Origin: Steroidobacter agaridevorans
Lineage (GTDB): Bacteria; Pseudomonadota; Gammaproteobacteria; Steroidobacterales; Steroidobacteraceae
Length of the DNA: 64,000 nt
Assembly (NCBI RefSeq): GCF_009932555.1
Contig: NZ_BLJO01000004.1
Location: forward strand, 291,174 to 355,173
Reading direction: 5' to 3'
Position 1 is the first letter of the stretch; every line of letters starts with the position of its first letter. Positions 55,462 through 63,863 of the stretch are shown here, piece by piece. The notes under the pieces were generated by a model. That model searched no databases and was not told the origin of the DNA. It worked only from the letters and a program-made list of their open reading frames with translations. Made by a program: the position numbers and the translations under genes.

Positions 55462-58113
55462 ATGACTGCCAAGCGCCTGTCGAGCGCCGATCTTCGCGCG
55501 CTGTTCCTAAGCTTTTTCCGTGAGCGTGGCCACCAGGTCGTGGCATCCAGCTCCCTGGTGCCGGGCAATGACCCGACGCTGCTGTTCACCAACGCCGGCA
55601 TGGTGCAGTTCAAGGACGTATTTTTAGGCAAGGACAAGCGCAGCTACAGCCGCGCGGCCAGTTCGCAGCGCTGCGTGCGCGCGGGCGGCAAGCACAACGA
55701 TCTCGAGAACGTCGGCTACACGGCCCGGCATCACACCTTCTTCGAGATGCTCGGCAACTTCAGCTTCGGTGACTACTTCAAGCGCGACGCGATCCGTTTC
55801 GCGTGGGATTTCGTTACCGGCAAGCAGTATCTCGGCATCGATCCGCAGCGCCTGATGGTGACGGTGTATCACACCGACGATGAGGCCTATGACATCTGGC
55901 TCAAGGATGTCGGCGTGCCCGCGGATCGCATCGTGCGCATCGGCGACAAGCCGGGCGGCGGCTCGGACAATTTCTGGCAGATGGGCGAGACCGGTCCATG
56001 CGGCCCGTGCTCGGAGATTTTCTACGATCACGGCGCGCACATTCCTGGCGGCCCGCCGGGCTCGCCGGACGCGGACGGCGACCGCTGGATCGAAATTTGG
56101 AATTTAGTGTTCATGCAGTTCGATCGTTCCGAGGAGGGCAAGCTCACGCCGCTGCCCAAGCCTTCGGTCGATACTGGCATGGGTCTCGAGCGCACTGCCG
56201 CCGTCATGCAGGGCGTGCACTCGAACTACGAGATCGACATGTTCGTCAATCTCATCAAGGCCGCGGCCGCTGCGACCAACAGCAAAGATCTATCTTCGAG
56301 CTCGCTGCGCGTCATCGCCGATCATATTCGTGCATGTTCCTTCCTCGTGGCCGACGGCGTATTCCCATCGAATGAAGGCCGCGGCTATGTGCTCCGTCGC
56401 ATCATTCGTCGCGCCATCCGCCACGGCTACAAGCTCGGCCAGACGCAGCCGTTCTTCTACACGCTGGTGGCTGCGCTCGAGAAAGAGATGGGCGAGGCTT
56501 ATCCCGAGTTGCGCACTCAGCGAGCGCAGATCGAGCGCGTGCTGAAGCAGGAAGAAGAACGCTTCGCCGAAACGTTGTCGCAGGGCATGGTGTTGCTGGA
56601 TCAGGCAATCGCCGGACTTGGCGGCAAAAAAGAAATTCCGGGCGAGACCGTGTTCCGCCTGTACGACACGTTTGGTTTCCCCTCGGATCTCACAGCGGAT
56701 ATCGCACGCGAGCGCGGTCTCACGATCGACGAGCCCGGCTTCGAGCAGGCCATGCAGGTTCAGCGTGACACGAGCAAGGCCGCCAGCAAATTCGGCGTCG
56801 ATCTGCGCGCCGGCGTTTCGCTGGATGACAAGACCAACTTTAGTGGGTACGCAAACCTGGTCGACGCAGGCACTGTCGTGGCATTGCTTCGTGGCAAGGA
56901 ACGCGTCGAGGTGCTGCGCGCCGGCGAAGAAGGGCAGGTGGTTCTCGATCACACGCCGTTCTACGCAGAGAGCGGCGGCCAGGTGGGCGACACCGGTGTG
57001 TTGACCGGTCCTAGTGTCGAGTTCGACGTCGCCGATACTCTGAAAATCGGCAGCGCGTTCGCGCATGTCGGCCGCGTGAAAGAAGGTGAGTTGCGCGTCG
57101 GTGCTCGCATCGAGGCGCGCGTGGATGGAGAGCGTCGTCGCGCGACGATGGCGAATCATTCGGCGACGCATCTGCTGCATGCAGCGCTGCGCAAAGTCCT
57201 TGGCGCCCACGTCACGCAGAAAGGTTCGTTGGTCGCGCCCGATCGTTTGCGCTTCGACTTCGCGCACTTCGCGGCGGTGACGCCGGAAGAGTTGAAGCAG
57301 ATCGAAGAGCTGGTGAACGTGGAGATTCGCGCGAATGCGCCCGCGGAAACCAAGCTGATGCCTTATGACGCCGCAGTGGCCTCAGGGGCAATGGCTCTGT
57401 TCGGCGAGAAGTATGAGGATGAAGTGCGCGTGTTGAGCTTCGGCGGATTTTCCACCGAATTGTGCGGCGGCACCCATGTAAGCCGTGCAGGCGACATTGG
57501 CCTGTTCAAGATTGTCAGCGAAGGCGGCGTGGCCGCAGGCATTCGGCGCATAGAAGCTGTCACGGGACAGGGCGCTTACGAATGGATTTCGCAGACCGAT
57601 CGCGTGCTGCGTGATGTGGCCTCGCTGGTGAAAGCGGGCCGCGACGATGTCGAGGACAAAGTCCGACAGCTGCTGGACCGCAGCCGCAAGCTTGAAAAGG
57701 AAGTGGCGGCGCTCAAGTCCAAGCTCGCCAGTGGACAAGGCAACGACCTCACGGGCAGCGCGGTCGATGTCGGTGGTTTGAAGGTCGTCGCGACGCGAGT
57801 CGACGGCGCGGATGCGCCGGCCTTGCGTGATGCGGTGGATCAGCTGAAGAACAAGCTGCGCTCGGCGGCGATTGTGCTCGCGTCGGTGGACGACGCGAAC
57901 AAAGTCGTGTTGATTGCAGGTGTCACAGCCGATCAGACGTCGCGGGTGAAAGCCGGCGATTTAGTTAACTTTGTTGCGCAACAAGTCGGTGGTCGCGGCG
58001 GCGGTCGTGCAGACATGGCGCAAGCGGGCGGCAATGATCCAGCAAAGCTGGATGAGGCGTTGGCGGGAGTCGTGGCCTGGATCGAATCCAAAGTTACGGC
58101 AAAGTCAGCCTGA
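55462..58113 (+). CDS. alaS: Alanyl-tRNA synthetase
   Basis: An 883-residue enzyme with the class II aminoacylation core ([38 protein letters not shown] in similar form), the tRNA-recognition region, and the editing domain with the zinc ligands in NHSATHLLH and CGGTHV. The oligomerisation/C-Ala domain has [17 protein letters not shown]. Length is normal for the family. It is followed by csrA, as in most gammaproteobacteria. Confidence 0.97.
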   Translation: MTAKRLSSADLRALFLSFFRERGHQVVASSSLVPGNDPTLLFTNAGMVQFKDVFLGKDKRSYSRAASSQRCVRAGGKHNDLENVGYTARHHTFFEMLGNFSFGDYFKRDAIRFAWDFVTGKQYLGIDPQRLMVTVYHTDDEAYDIWLKDVGVPADRIVRIGDKPGGGSDNFWQMGETGPCGPCSEIFYDHGAHIPGGPPGSPDADGDRWIEIWNLVFMQFDRSEEGKLTPLPKPSVDTGMGLERTAAVMQGVHSNYEIDMFVNLIKAAAAATNSKDLSSSSLRVIADHIRACSFLVADGVFPSNEGRGYVLRRIIRRAIRHGYKLGQTQPFFYTLVAALEKEMGEAYPELRTQRAQIERVLKQEEERFAETLSQGMVLLDQAIAGLGGKKEIPGETVFRLYDTFGFPSDLTADIARERGLTIDEPGFEQAMQVQRDTSKAASKFGVDLRAGVSLDDKTNFSGYANLVDAGTVVALLRGKERVEVLRAGEEGQVVLDHTPFYAESGGQVGDTGVLTGPSVEFDVADTLKIGSAFAHVGRVKEGELRVGARIEARVDGERRRATMANHSATHLLHAALRKVLGAHVTQKGSLVAPDRLRFDFAHFAAVTPEELKQIEELVNVEIRANAPAETKLMPYDAAVASGAMALFGEKYEDEVRVLSFGGFSTELCGGTHVSRAGDIGLFKIVSEGGVAAGIRRIEAVTGQGAYEWISQTDRVLRDVASLVKAGRDDVEDKVRQLLDRSRKLEKEVAALKSKLASGQGNDLTGSAVDVGGLKVVATRVDGADAPALRDAVDQLKNKLRSAAIVLASVDDANKVVLIAGVTADQTSRVKAGDLVNFVAQQVGGRGGGRADMAQAGGNDPAKLDEALAGVVAWIESKVTAKSA

Positions 58114-58458
58114 AACTGTCAACCGTGCTTGCGCGAACTGCAGGCCCGCAAGGAAGCTGGTCTACTGCGCCCCCTCGCTTTGCTGTCGCATTATGTCGGT
58201 CCGAAACCCATGAGTCAGATTTTTTGGATACTGGGGAAAATTCGGGTGCACCGAGAATTAATTAGTGCGAACATATTAAAAAATATATTGTCTGTCTTGT
58301 GAGGGTAATTTCGATATTCAGGGAAATCCCGATCCCCATTACCCGAGCAGCTGACCTACTCTCGATTTCGAATGAAAAGTGCGCGCGCTGTGGGAGGGCG
58401 GTGATTCCACCGCCGGCAAACGCAACTCGATCATTCGGCTGACAGCAAGGAGCGAACC
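58114..58458. promoter_or_regulatory. alaS-csrA intergenic region, csrA leader
   Basis: A 345-base region with no gene I can support. It has an AT-rich block (about 58254-58295, with ATATTAAAAAATATATTG), unusual for this genome and a likely promoter zone. It also holds a 7-bp hairpin (58397-58403 with 58408-58414, ATTC loop), and AAGGAG before the csrA ATG. The GGA in that ribosome-binding site could be a CsrA self-binding site, as known for csrA in relatives. Confidence 0.55.
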
Positions 58459-58677
58459 ATGTTGATTCTGACAAGGCGCGTCGGTGAGACCGTGATGATA
58501 GGTAACGACATCACAGTGACCGTCCTAGGCGTCAAAGGTAACCAGGTGCGTGTGGGCGTGAATGCACCGAAAGAGGTTGCCGTACATCGTGAAGAGATCT
58601 ACGAGCGCATCAAGCGCGAGGAACAGGCGGCAGGCGGCGGCGCAGCGAAGCGTCCGATCACTGGCGCAGGCTCCTGA
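58459..58677 (+). CDS. csrA: Carbon storage regulator CsrA
   Basis: A 72-residue RNA-binding protein with [20 protein letters not shown], the [19 protein letters not shown] core with the conserved Arg44-type residue, and a Gly/Ala-rich tail ([10 protein letters not shown]). It binds GGA motifs in mRNA leaders and controls translation of metabolic, motility and biofilm genes. Its position between alaS and tRNA-Ser is the usual one. Confidence 0.96.
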   Translation: MLILTRRVGETVMIGNDITVTVLGVKGNQVRVGVNAPKEVAVHREEIYERIKREEQAAGGGAAKRPITGAGS

Positions 58678-58770
58678 GATCTTCACGCAGTAGCTCAATC
58701 GCGGGGTGACGGGGCCCGCCACTCCGCGAGGGCCGCTTTGAACGCTGTGGGAGCGTTCTTGTTGCGACCC

Positions 58771-58799
58771 TTTACCTAACGGGCCTCGGCCAGTATTCT
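58771..58799 (+). promoter_or_regulatory. Possible promoter of tRNA-Ser
   Basis: TTTACC (58771-58776), a 17-base spacer and TATTCT (58794-58799) each match four of six bases of the sigma-70 hexamers. The 5' end of the tRNA lies 44 bases further on. It is a weak match, supported mainly by spacing and position. Confidence 0.4.
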
Positions 58800-58842
58800 T
58801 GCCGGCCTTCACTGACCTGGGCGTCACGCCCTGGCAGGCGCC

Positions 58843-58933
58843 GGAGAGTTGGCCGAGTGGTCGAAGGCGCACCCCTGCTAAGGGTGTATGGGTCAAAAGC
58901 CCATCGAGGGTTCGAATCCCTCACTCTCCGCCA
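58843..58933 (+). tRNA. tRNA-Ser (anticodon GCU)
   Basis: A full class II tRNA. The acceptor GGAGAGT pairs with ACTCTCC, with discriminator G and encoded CCA (58931-58933). The anticodon stem CACCC/GGGTG has loop CTGCTAA (anticodon GCT at 58877-58879). A long variable arm ATGGGT...GCCCAT and the T-arm GAGGG TTCGAAT CCCTC follow. The long variable arm and anticodon make it tRNA-Ser reading AGC/AGU. Confidence 0.97.
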
Positions 58934-58936
58934 TAT

Positions 58937-58976
58937 GCAAATGAAAAAGCCCCCTTCCAGGGGGTTTTTCATTTGC
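58937..58976. terminator. Bidirectional intrinsic terminator after tRNA-Ser
   Basis: A 40-base inverted repeat: GCAAATGAAAAA, one bulged G, CCCCC, TTCCA loop, GGGGG, TTTTTCATTTGC. The GC core is flanked by a T-tract on either strand, so it can stop both the tRNA transcript and minus-strand transcripts coming from 59151. Confidence 0.9.
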
Positions 58977-59010
58977 ACTGGCTGCCGCGTGCTGGCTTTG
59001 AACGTGGTAC

Positions 59011-59109
59011 CGAGGGTTCGACAAAACGGCAGGACAGCCGTTTTGCACGACCTTTAGGTCGCCCCGAAGGGGCGAGGCACATGGATGTGCCGAGTGCCAT
59101 CCCTCACTC
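59011..59109 (+). repeat. Second copy of the tRNA-Ser T-arm sequence, interrupted by 77 bases
   Basis: CGAGGGTTCGA (59011-59021) and ATCCCTCACTC (59099-59109) are identical to the two adjacent halves of the tRNA-Ser T-arm and acceptor start at 58905-58926. Joined, they give an exact 22-base copy. Between them lie 77 bases (59022-59098). The copy resembles an attachment-site duplication or tRNA fragment, later split inside the T-loop. Confidence 0.75.
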
Positions 59110-59112
59110 GGC
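59022..59112. repeat. Cluster of short hairpins, REP-like
   Basis: Consecutive inverted repeats are: CAAAACGGC/GCCGTTTTG (59022-59045); CGACC/GGTCG (59048-59061); GCCCC/GGGGC (59061-59073); GGCACA/TGTGCC (59076-59091). An alternative pairing, GCCGAGTG/CACTCGGC (59089-59112), uses part of the last. No other copy is visible in the window. It could be a REP-type element or a structured RNA. Confidence 0.7.
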
Positions 59113-59150
59113 CCCACCACCACCACTCCCCTCCGACCTGTTACTTTTCC

Positions 59151-60032
59151 TCACATCTGCCGTCCGACAAACCGACGGATCACGCCAGCGCCCGAGGTCG
59201 CAAGCAGCATCCTATCCCCCACGATTTCTCCGCTCAGCGTGGTCGGCTGCGCGTCGAGTCCTGTCACCACGATCTCCACTTGCGTGCCGAGCACGCGGCC
59301 GCTTTGTACGGCCAGGCGCGATCGGGTCGGCGGCGATTCACTTGCGGGCGACGCTTCCAGTCGCTGAAAACTCTGGCGCAGCTTCAAGATGAAAGATTCT
59401 TCACCGCCGGTCTGAGTGAACTGCCACTCGCCCTCGATTCGCGACGGCACGATCCATAAAAACGCGCGCGTGTTGCCGACAGCGGATTCGACTTGCCGGT
59501 CGGGTTTCCAGTCCGCCATATCGAACGTGTTCGACACAATCCTCGTCCCCGGGCGCATGTCGAGCAAGGTCGGTCGCAGCTTCAGGTTGAGGGTGGGCGA
59601 CAGGTACAGCATCACCACGGTCGCATCGCTGAAGTCGGTCGAGAATATGTCGCCTTGCTGGAAGCTCACCTTGTCGGCGACGCGCTCGACGCGCGCATGA
59701 CATTCGGCGAGCTGAACGAGCTGCGCGTTGTACTCGATGCCGCGCGCCTGCGCGCCGAATTGTTTGGCGGCGGCGATCGGAATTTTTCCGTCACCGGAGC
59801 CGAGATCCACGACGCGATCTCGATTCGTCACGTTGGCCGCTCTGAGCATCGCGCCGACGACTTCATCGATGGTCGCCACCCACATCACGTCCTTGCCGGG
59901 CTCGCCGCTGCGTGGTGCGAACTGCTCGGCGCATCGAGCGTGTGTCTCGGCATGTGTGGCGCCGACCGGAACGAGGAAAAGAAACAGGCAGCGACTGGCG
60001 TATCGCCACAGTCGCGAAGGAAACATCGGCAT
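59151..60032 (-). CDS. Class I SAM-dependent methyltransferase with N-terminal signal peptide
   Basis: About 293 residues: MPMFPSRLWRYASRCLFLFL and VPVGATHA form a signal-peptide-like start. They are followed by VMWVATIDEVVGAMLRAANV and the SAM-binding VVDLGSGDGKIPIAAAKQFGA. VMLYLSPTLNLKLRPTLLDM comes after, and then a C-terminal beta-rich extension. The core resembles the ATPSCKMT/FAM173 lysine methyltransferase group. ATGs at 60032 and 60026 are both possible; the frame is open further upstream without signal-like sequence. How an exported enzyme would obtain SAM is unclear, so the leader may instead be a membrane anchor. Confidence 0.8.
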   Translation of the reverse strand: MPMFPSRLWRYASRCLFLFLVPVGATHAETHARCAEQFAPRSGEPGKDVMWVATIDEVVGAMLRAANVTNRDRVVDLGSGDGKIPIAAAKQFGAQARGIEYNAQLVQLAECHARVERVADKVSFQQGDIFSTDFSDATVVMLYLSPTLNLKLRPTLLDMRPGTRIVSNTFDMADWKPDRQVESAVGNTRAFLWIVPSRIEGEWQFTQTGGEESFILKLRQSFQRLEASPASESPPTRSRLAVQSGRVLGTQVEIVVTGLDAQPTTLSGEIVGDRMLLATSGAGVIRRFVGRQM

Positions 60033-60197
60033 TCGCTTCAACTCATTGCACTTCGAATCGAGATACCGCCGGATTCTCATATAAGAGTCACGGCTTTGGC
60101 AGCTTTGTCGGAAATTATCGGACTCGATAAAGTCGCGCGCGCTCGAAGAACGCCTGCCTATAATCCCGCGCACGTTTTACCAGGATAAAAAGATGCG

Positions 60198-60959
60198 ATG
60201 ACCACTCCATCGCTCACCGCGGATCATGAGCGCCTCGTTGAAGAGTTGCGCGCGGCGATCGCAGCCCGCGATGAATTCATCGCCATCGCCGCTCACGAAC
60301 TGCGCAACCCGATGACGCCGATCGTCGGGCAGGTGCAGCTGTTACTGTCGCGCGCTCGTCGCGAGCAGGCTTCGCCAGCGTTGCTCCAGGGGTTGGAAAT
60401 GCTCGAGCTGGCGGTCGATCACTACATGCGCCGGGCGACGACGCTGCTCGAGATCACTCGCCTGAATGCCGAGGAAGTGCGGCTCGAGCCGACGGCTTTC
60501 GATCTGTGCGATCTGGTGCGGGCCTGCATTCGCAAGTACGAGCAGTTGGCTACTCGCGCGGGCTCGACCTTGGATTGCGAGTTGCACGGTCCCGTCGATG
60601 GGACCTGGGACCACTTGGCGACCGAGCAGGTCCTGGACAATCTCGTCTCCAACGCAATCCGTTATGGCGACGGCAAGCCGGTGTGCATCGAGTTGGAAAG
60701 TCATCCCGAATGGGTGGAACTGCGTGTCATCGATCACGGGATCGGCATCGCGCCGGCCGACCGCGAGCGGATCTTTCAGCGCTTTACCCGGGCGTCGAGC
60801 GCGCCGCGCAGCGGCGGCTTCGGTATCGGGTTGTGGCTGTCGAGCAAGTTGGTGGAGGCGCAAGGCGGGAGGCTGGCGCTGCAGAGTGAGCCGGGTCAGG
60901 GCTCGACGTTCAGTGTAAGACTGCCACGCGACGTGACAGCTCACGCTAAAATCGAGTGA
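60198..60959 (+). CDS. Soluble histidine kinase without a sensor domain
   Basis: A 253-residue kinase with only about 25 residues before the HisKA domain. The phospho-acceptor is His33 in AAHELRNPMTPI. The HATPase domain has the N box (LDNLVSNAIRYGDG) and the G boxes (VIDHGIGIAPADRE; GGFGIGLWLSSKLVEAQGG). There are no membrane segments, PAS or GAF domain. Input probably comes from the KaiC-like protein encoded 31 bases downstream, and output through the response regulator after that. Confidence 0.92.
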   Translation: MTTPSLTADHERLVEELRAAIAARDEFIAIAAHELRNPMTPIVGQVQLLLSRARREQASPALLQGLEMLELAVDHYMRRATTLLEITRLNAEEVRLEPTAFDLCDLVRACIRKYEQLATRAGSTLDCELHGPVDGTWDHLATEQVLDNLVSNAIRYGDGKPVCIELESHPEWVELRVIDHGIGIAPADRERIFQRFTRASSAPRSGGFGIGLWLSSKLVEAQGGRLALQSEPGQGSTFSVRLPRDVTAHAKIE

Positions 60960-60990
60960 GGATACGGTCGGATAAGGGGCCCACGGTCAC

Positions 60991-62523
60991 GTGAACAACA
61001 ACGAACGCAGTCGTGAACCGGAGCTGGAGCGCATCGCCACCGGTGTGCCGGGACTGGATGAGGTGCTCAAGGGCGGCTTCTTCGAAGGCGCTGTCTATAT
61101 CGTGCGCGGTACGCCCGGCGCCGGTAAGACGATTCTCGCCAACCAGATCTGCTTTCATCAGGCCCGTCAGGGCAAGCGCGCGCTGTTCGTCACGCTGCTT
61201 GCCGAAAATCATGCACGCATGCTCCAGCACCTGGAGCAGATGAGCTTTTACGACGCGCAGCTGATCCCGAAGTACGTGTATTACATCAGCGCGTTTCGCG
61301 TGCTGGAAGAGAACGGGCTGAAGGGGATGATGGATTTGTTGCGTCGGGAAATGCGGGCGCACGAGGCCAGCATCCTGATTCTCGACGGCCTGATCGCGGT
61401 CGAGGAAACCAGCACCTCGGATCGGGAGTTCCGGAAGTTCATTCACGAGTTGCAGGCACACGCCGCCGCCGCGGGCTGTTGCACGCTGCTCCTGACGAAT
61501 GGCCGCAGGGGTGAGTACCACCCGGAACACACCATGGTGGATGGCCTGGTTACTCTCGAAGACATGCCTTACGGCAAGCGCCGCCAGCGCGAGCTGGAGG
61601 TGCGCAAGTTCCGTGGCTCGGCGAGCCTCCGCGGCCGGCATCCATTCCAGATCACCGATGACGGGCTGGTCGTGCACCCGCGGCCCGAGTCTCGTTTCCT
61701 GCGTAACCAAGGCATCGTCAACGGCGACAGGATTTCGACGGGCATCGCACAGCTCGACACCATGACCGGCGGCGGATTGGTCGCCGATTCCTCGACGCTG
61801 CTGGTCGGGCCGTCGGGTGCGGGCAAGACCACGTTGGGTACCGCATTCCTACAACGCTCGAGCAAGGCCGAGCCCGGCCTGCACTTCGGCTTCTATGAAT
61901 CGCCGGACCGGCTCGTGGCCAATGCACAACTCATCGACATCGATCTGAAGTCGCGGGTCGCGGCAGGTCATCTCGAAATCATCTGGCGGCCGCCGTTCGA
62001 GCGCATTCTGGACAGCTTGGGCAACGAACTGATCGAAGCGGTTCGCCGCCGCAAGGTCAAGCGCCTGTTCATCGATGGTTGGGGCGGATTCGCTGCCACC
62101 GCGGAGACGCCGGAGCGGCTCAGTCCGTTCTTCGCTGCGCTGGCCAACGAGTTGCGCAGTCTGGGCGTCACCACGATCTGCGCGATGGAGACGCAGAACC
62201 TGATCGGACCGGAACTGCTGGTGCCGGCCACCGGCATTTCCGCGGTCACCGAGAACATGATCCTGCTGCGTTATTCAGAGTATCAGGGGCAGCTGCGTCG
62301 GCTGATTTCCATCATGAAGATTCGTGGCGGCGGCTTCGATCCCAAGCTGCGCGAGTTCGAGATCGGAGCGCAGGGCCTGCGTTTCATCGACAGCTTCAAG
62401 ACTGCCGAAGGTGTGCTGTCCGGCTACAGTACTGAACGGCCGGACACTGCCGCCGCACGTCCCCGCGCAAAGAAGCCAGCTAAAGGACGACGCGCCGCCG
62501 CTCGCCGTCGCGGCAAGGCGTAG
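60991..62523 (+). CDS. KaiC-like double RecA-domain ATPase
   Basis: A 510-residue protein with two KaiC domains. Domain 1 has GVPGLDEVLKGG and Walker A GTPGAGKT at residues 40-47; domain 2 has GIAQLDTMTGGG and Walker A GPSGAGKT at 273-280. The segment ISAVTENMILLRYSEYQG followed by KIRGGGFDPKLREFEI aligns with the phosphorylation-site region of cyanobacterial KaiC: the Ser431 equivalent is present but the Thr432 position is Ala. A basic tail (RPRAKKPAKGRRAAARRRGK) ends the protein. The start is GTG 60991. No kaiA or kaiB is present, so it is unlikely to be a circadian clock. Confidence 0.93.
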   Translation: MNNNERSREPELERIATGVPGLDEVLKGGFFEGAVYIVRGTPGAGKTILANQICFHQARQGKRALFVTLLAENHARMLQHLEQMSFYDAQLIPKYVYYISAFRVLEENGLKGMMDLLRREMRAHEASILILDGLIAVEETSTSDREFRKFIHELQAHAAAAGCCTLLLTNGRRGEYHPEHTMVDGLVTLEDMPYGKRRQRELEVRKFRGSASLRGRHPFQITDDGLVVHPRPESRFLRNQGIVNGDRISTGIAQLDTMTGGGLVADSSTLLVGPSGAGKTTLGTAFLQRSSKAEPGLHFGFYESPDRLVANAQLIDIDLKSRVAAGHLEIIWRPPFERILDSLGNELIEAVRRRKVKRLFIDGWGGFAATAETPERLSPFFAALANELRSLGVTTICAMETQNLIGPELLVPATGISAVTENMILLRYSEYQGQLRRLISIMKIRGGGFDPKLREFEIGAQGLRFIDSFKTAEGVLSGYSTERPDTAAARPRAKKPAKGRRAAARRRGKA

Positions 62524-62525
62524 GC

Positions 62526-62897
62526 ATGCAAACCGTGCTGGTCGTCGATGATGAGTTCGGCGTCGCCGAGGTGCTGCAATCCATCCTCGAAGACGAGGGA
62601 TATCGCGTCGCCACGGCGATCAACGGCAAGCAGGCCCTGACGCGCCTGAGCGAAGTGACGCCCGATCTCATCATGCTCGACTACATGATGCCCATCATGG
62701 ACGGCACACAGACTCTGGCCGCGATCCGCAGCAACGCGACGTTCGCCAGGGTTCCCATCATCATGATGAGCTCCCTGGAGGAGGCGTCGGTGCGCGAGAC
62801 CTGCACCGACTACGACAGCTTCCTTCGCAAGCCGTTCCGCGCCATGGCCGTGTTGAAGACGGTCGCGCAGCTGCTGGAACAGTCCCCTCGCAAGTAA
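62526..62897 (+). CDS. Stand-alone response regulator receiver protein
   Basis: A 123-residue CheY-like protein with the acidic pair in VVDDEF, the phospho-acceptor Asp52 in IMLDYMMPIMDG, the Ser/Thr in IIMMSSLEE and the Lys in LRKPFRAM. There is no output domain, so it signals by protein contact. It begins 2 bases after the KaiC-like gene and is surely in the same operon. Confidence 0.94.
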   Translation: MQTVLVVDDEFGVAEVLQSILEDEGYRVATAINGKQALTRLSEVTPDLIMLDYMMPIMDGTQTLAAIRSNATFARVPIIMMSSLEEASVRETCTDYDSFLRKPFRAMAVLKTVAQLLEQSPRK

Positions 62898-63029
62898 TCC
62901 CAGGGTCTCGGGATTTTCGATATCCATGGCCTCCGCTGCGTGGCTGACGCCAAATTAACCCCAAAATCCGCCTTGACCGGGTCACAATTTCAAAAGAATT
63001 TCGAATTTATCCCTGTCGAGGATGTCTGC

Positions 63030-63677
63030 GTGAAAACCACTCCTGCCTTGCTGCTGCTCCTGGGCGCCGTATCGCTTGCCCATGCCGAACAAGCTCCCGT
63101 GCCCTGCGCCTCGGCTGCTCAGATCGCGGGCGTCCGCGATTACTTCACCAATCAGCGTCCGGGTCGTCCGTTGCCCGTGCCGGCGCGCGCGTTCAACTGG
63201 CCCGAATCGGTGGTTGCGAGCGGTTTGCCAGTGGCACAGTCGTTCGGCGTGGCGGCTACGCCAGCGCTGGTGCGCGACGTGTGGAAGAGCATCGATGCGT
63301 GGGGCGAGAAGACGTCGGTGAAGCTCGTGCTCTCCTCAGGCGGTCAGCACACCTTTGCATTTCCGAGTTTGGTGCCCATCACTCAAACGCAGAATGCGAA
63401 TGCAGACCTGCTCGATGTGTATGCCGACGGCGGCAACGGCGTGCACACGCATATCAGCACGACGCACGTGAAGGCCATCTACGCCACCGATATTCCCGGC
63501 AAGGATGCGGGCCAGCGCACGCAGGCCATTTCGTTCTATAACCAGGACGGCAGCCTGGCGCTGGCGGTGTACGCGCAGATCGCCGGTGAGAAGCCCGATC
63601 CCGCGGCTATCGAAGGCTTCAAGAAGACAGCGGCCAAGATCGAAGCGCTGCCGCGCGTCTGCCCGCCGCAGTCCTGA
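63030..63677 (+). CDS. Exported ChuX/HutX-like haem-utilisation fold protein (tentative)
   Basis: About 215 residues from a GTG at 63030, beginning with a Sec signal peptide (KTTPALLLLLGAVSLAHA). The mature part has SIDAWGEKTSVKLVLSSGG and then GVHTHISTTHVKAIYATDIP and AISFYNQDGSLALAVYAQI. Order and spacing resemble the HutX/ChuX haem-binding proteins (WGPVTTI..., HGHL..., FF..QG...KIY). Classical HutX is cytoplasmic, so an exported form is unusual. Cys residues flank the domain (PVPCASA; RVCPPQS). The gene lies upstream of a probable TonB-dependent receptor. Confidence 0.55.
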   Translation: MKTTPALLLLLGAVSLAHAEQAPVPCASAAQIAGVRDYFTNQRPGRPLPVPARAFNWPESVVASGLPVAQSFGVAATPALVRDVWKSIDAWGEKTSVKLVLSSGGQHTFAFPSLVPITQTQNANADLLDVYADGGNGVHTHISTTHVKAIYATDIPGKDAGQRTQAISFYNQDGSLALAVYAQIAGEKPDPAAIEGFKKTAAKIEALPRVCPPQS

Positions 63678-63705
63678 CCGAAAGCTGGCGATGATTGGAT
63701 GATCC

Positions 63706-63731
63706 GCGCCACGGCTGCAACGGCCGTGGCG
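63706..63731 (+). terminator. Hairpin after the HutX-like gene
   Basis: Arms CGCCACGGC (63707-63715) and GCCGTGGCG (63723-63731) are perfectly complementary, with a 7-base loop, followed by ATTTATATT. It lies 29 bases after the stop and is a plausible factor-independent or weak terminator. Confidence 0.55.
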
Positions 63732-63863
63732 ATTTATATTGCGGCGGCTACCACGCGATCCCTCATGCGCTTATAACTTGTCCCCGGGAGAGTCCTGATT
63801 GTGAAATCGGGGCGTCGACCAGAACACTGGCCTGGTTCGGTTGGCTTCAAGAGGAATCATTCG

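Noticed and set aside
59022-59112. A CRISPR array or integron attC site
   Set aside because: The hairpins differ from each other and are not regularly spaced direct repeats, and no integron integrase or cassette gene is present.
58799-59392. A 197-codon open frame running through tRNA-Ser and the hairpin cluster
   Set aside because: It translates the tRNA gene and terminator; the protein is an artefact of the RNA sequence.
60991-62523. A circadian clock locus
   Set aside because: No kaiA or kaiB is nearby, and the second phosphosite position is Ala. KaiC-like proteins in non-cyanobacteria are common and mostly not clocks.
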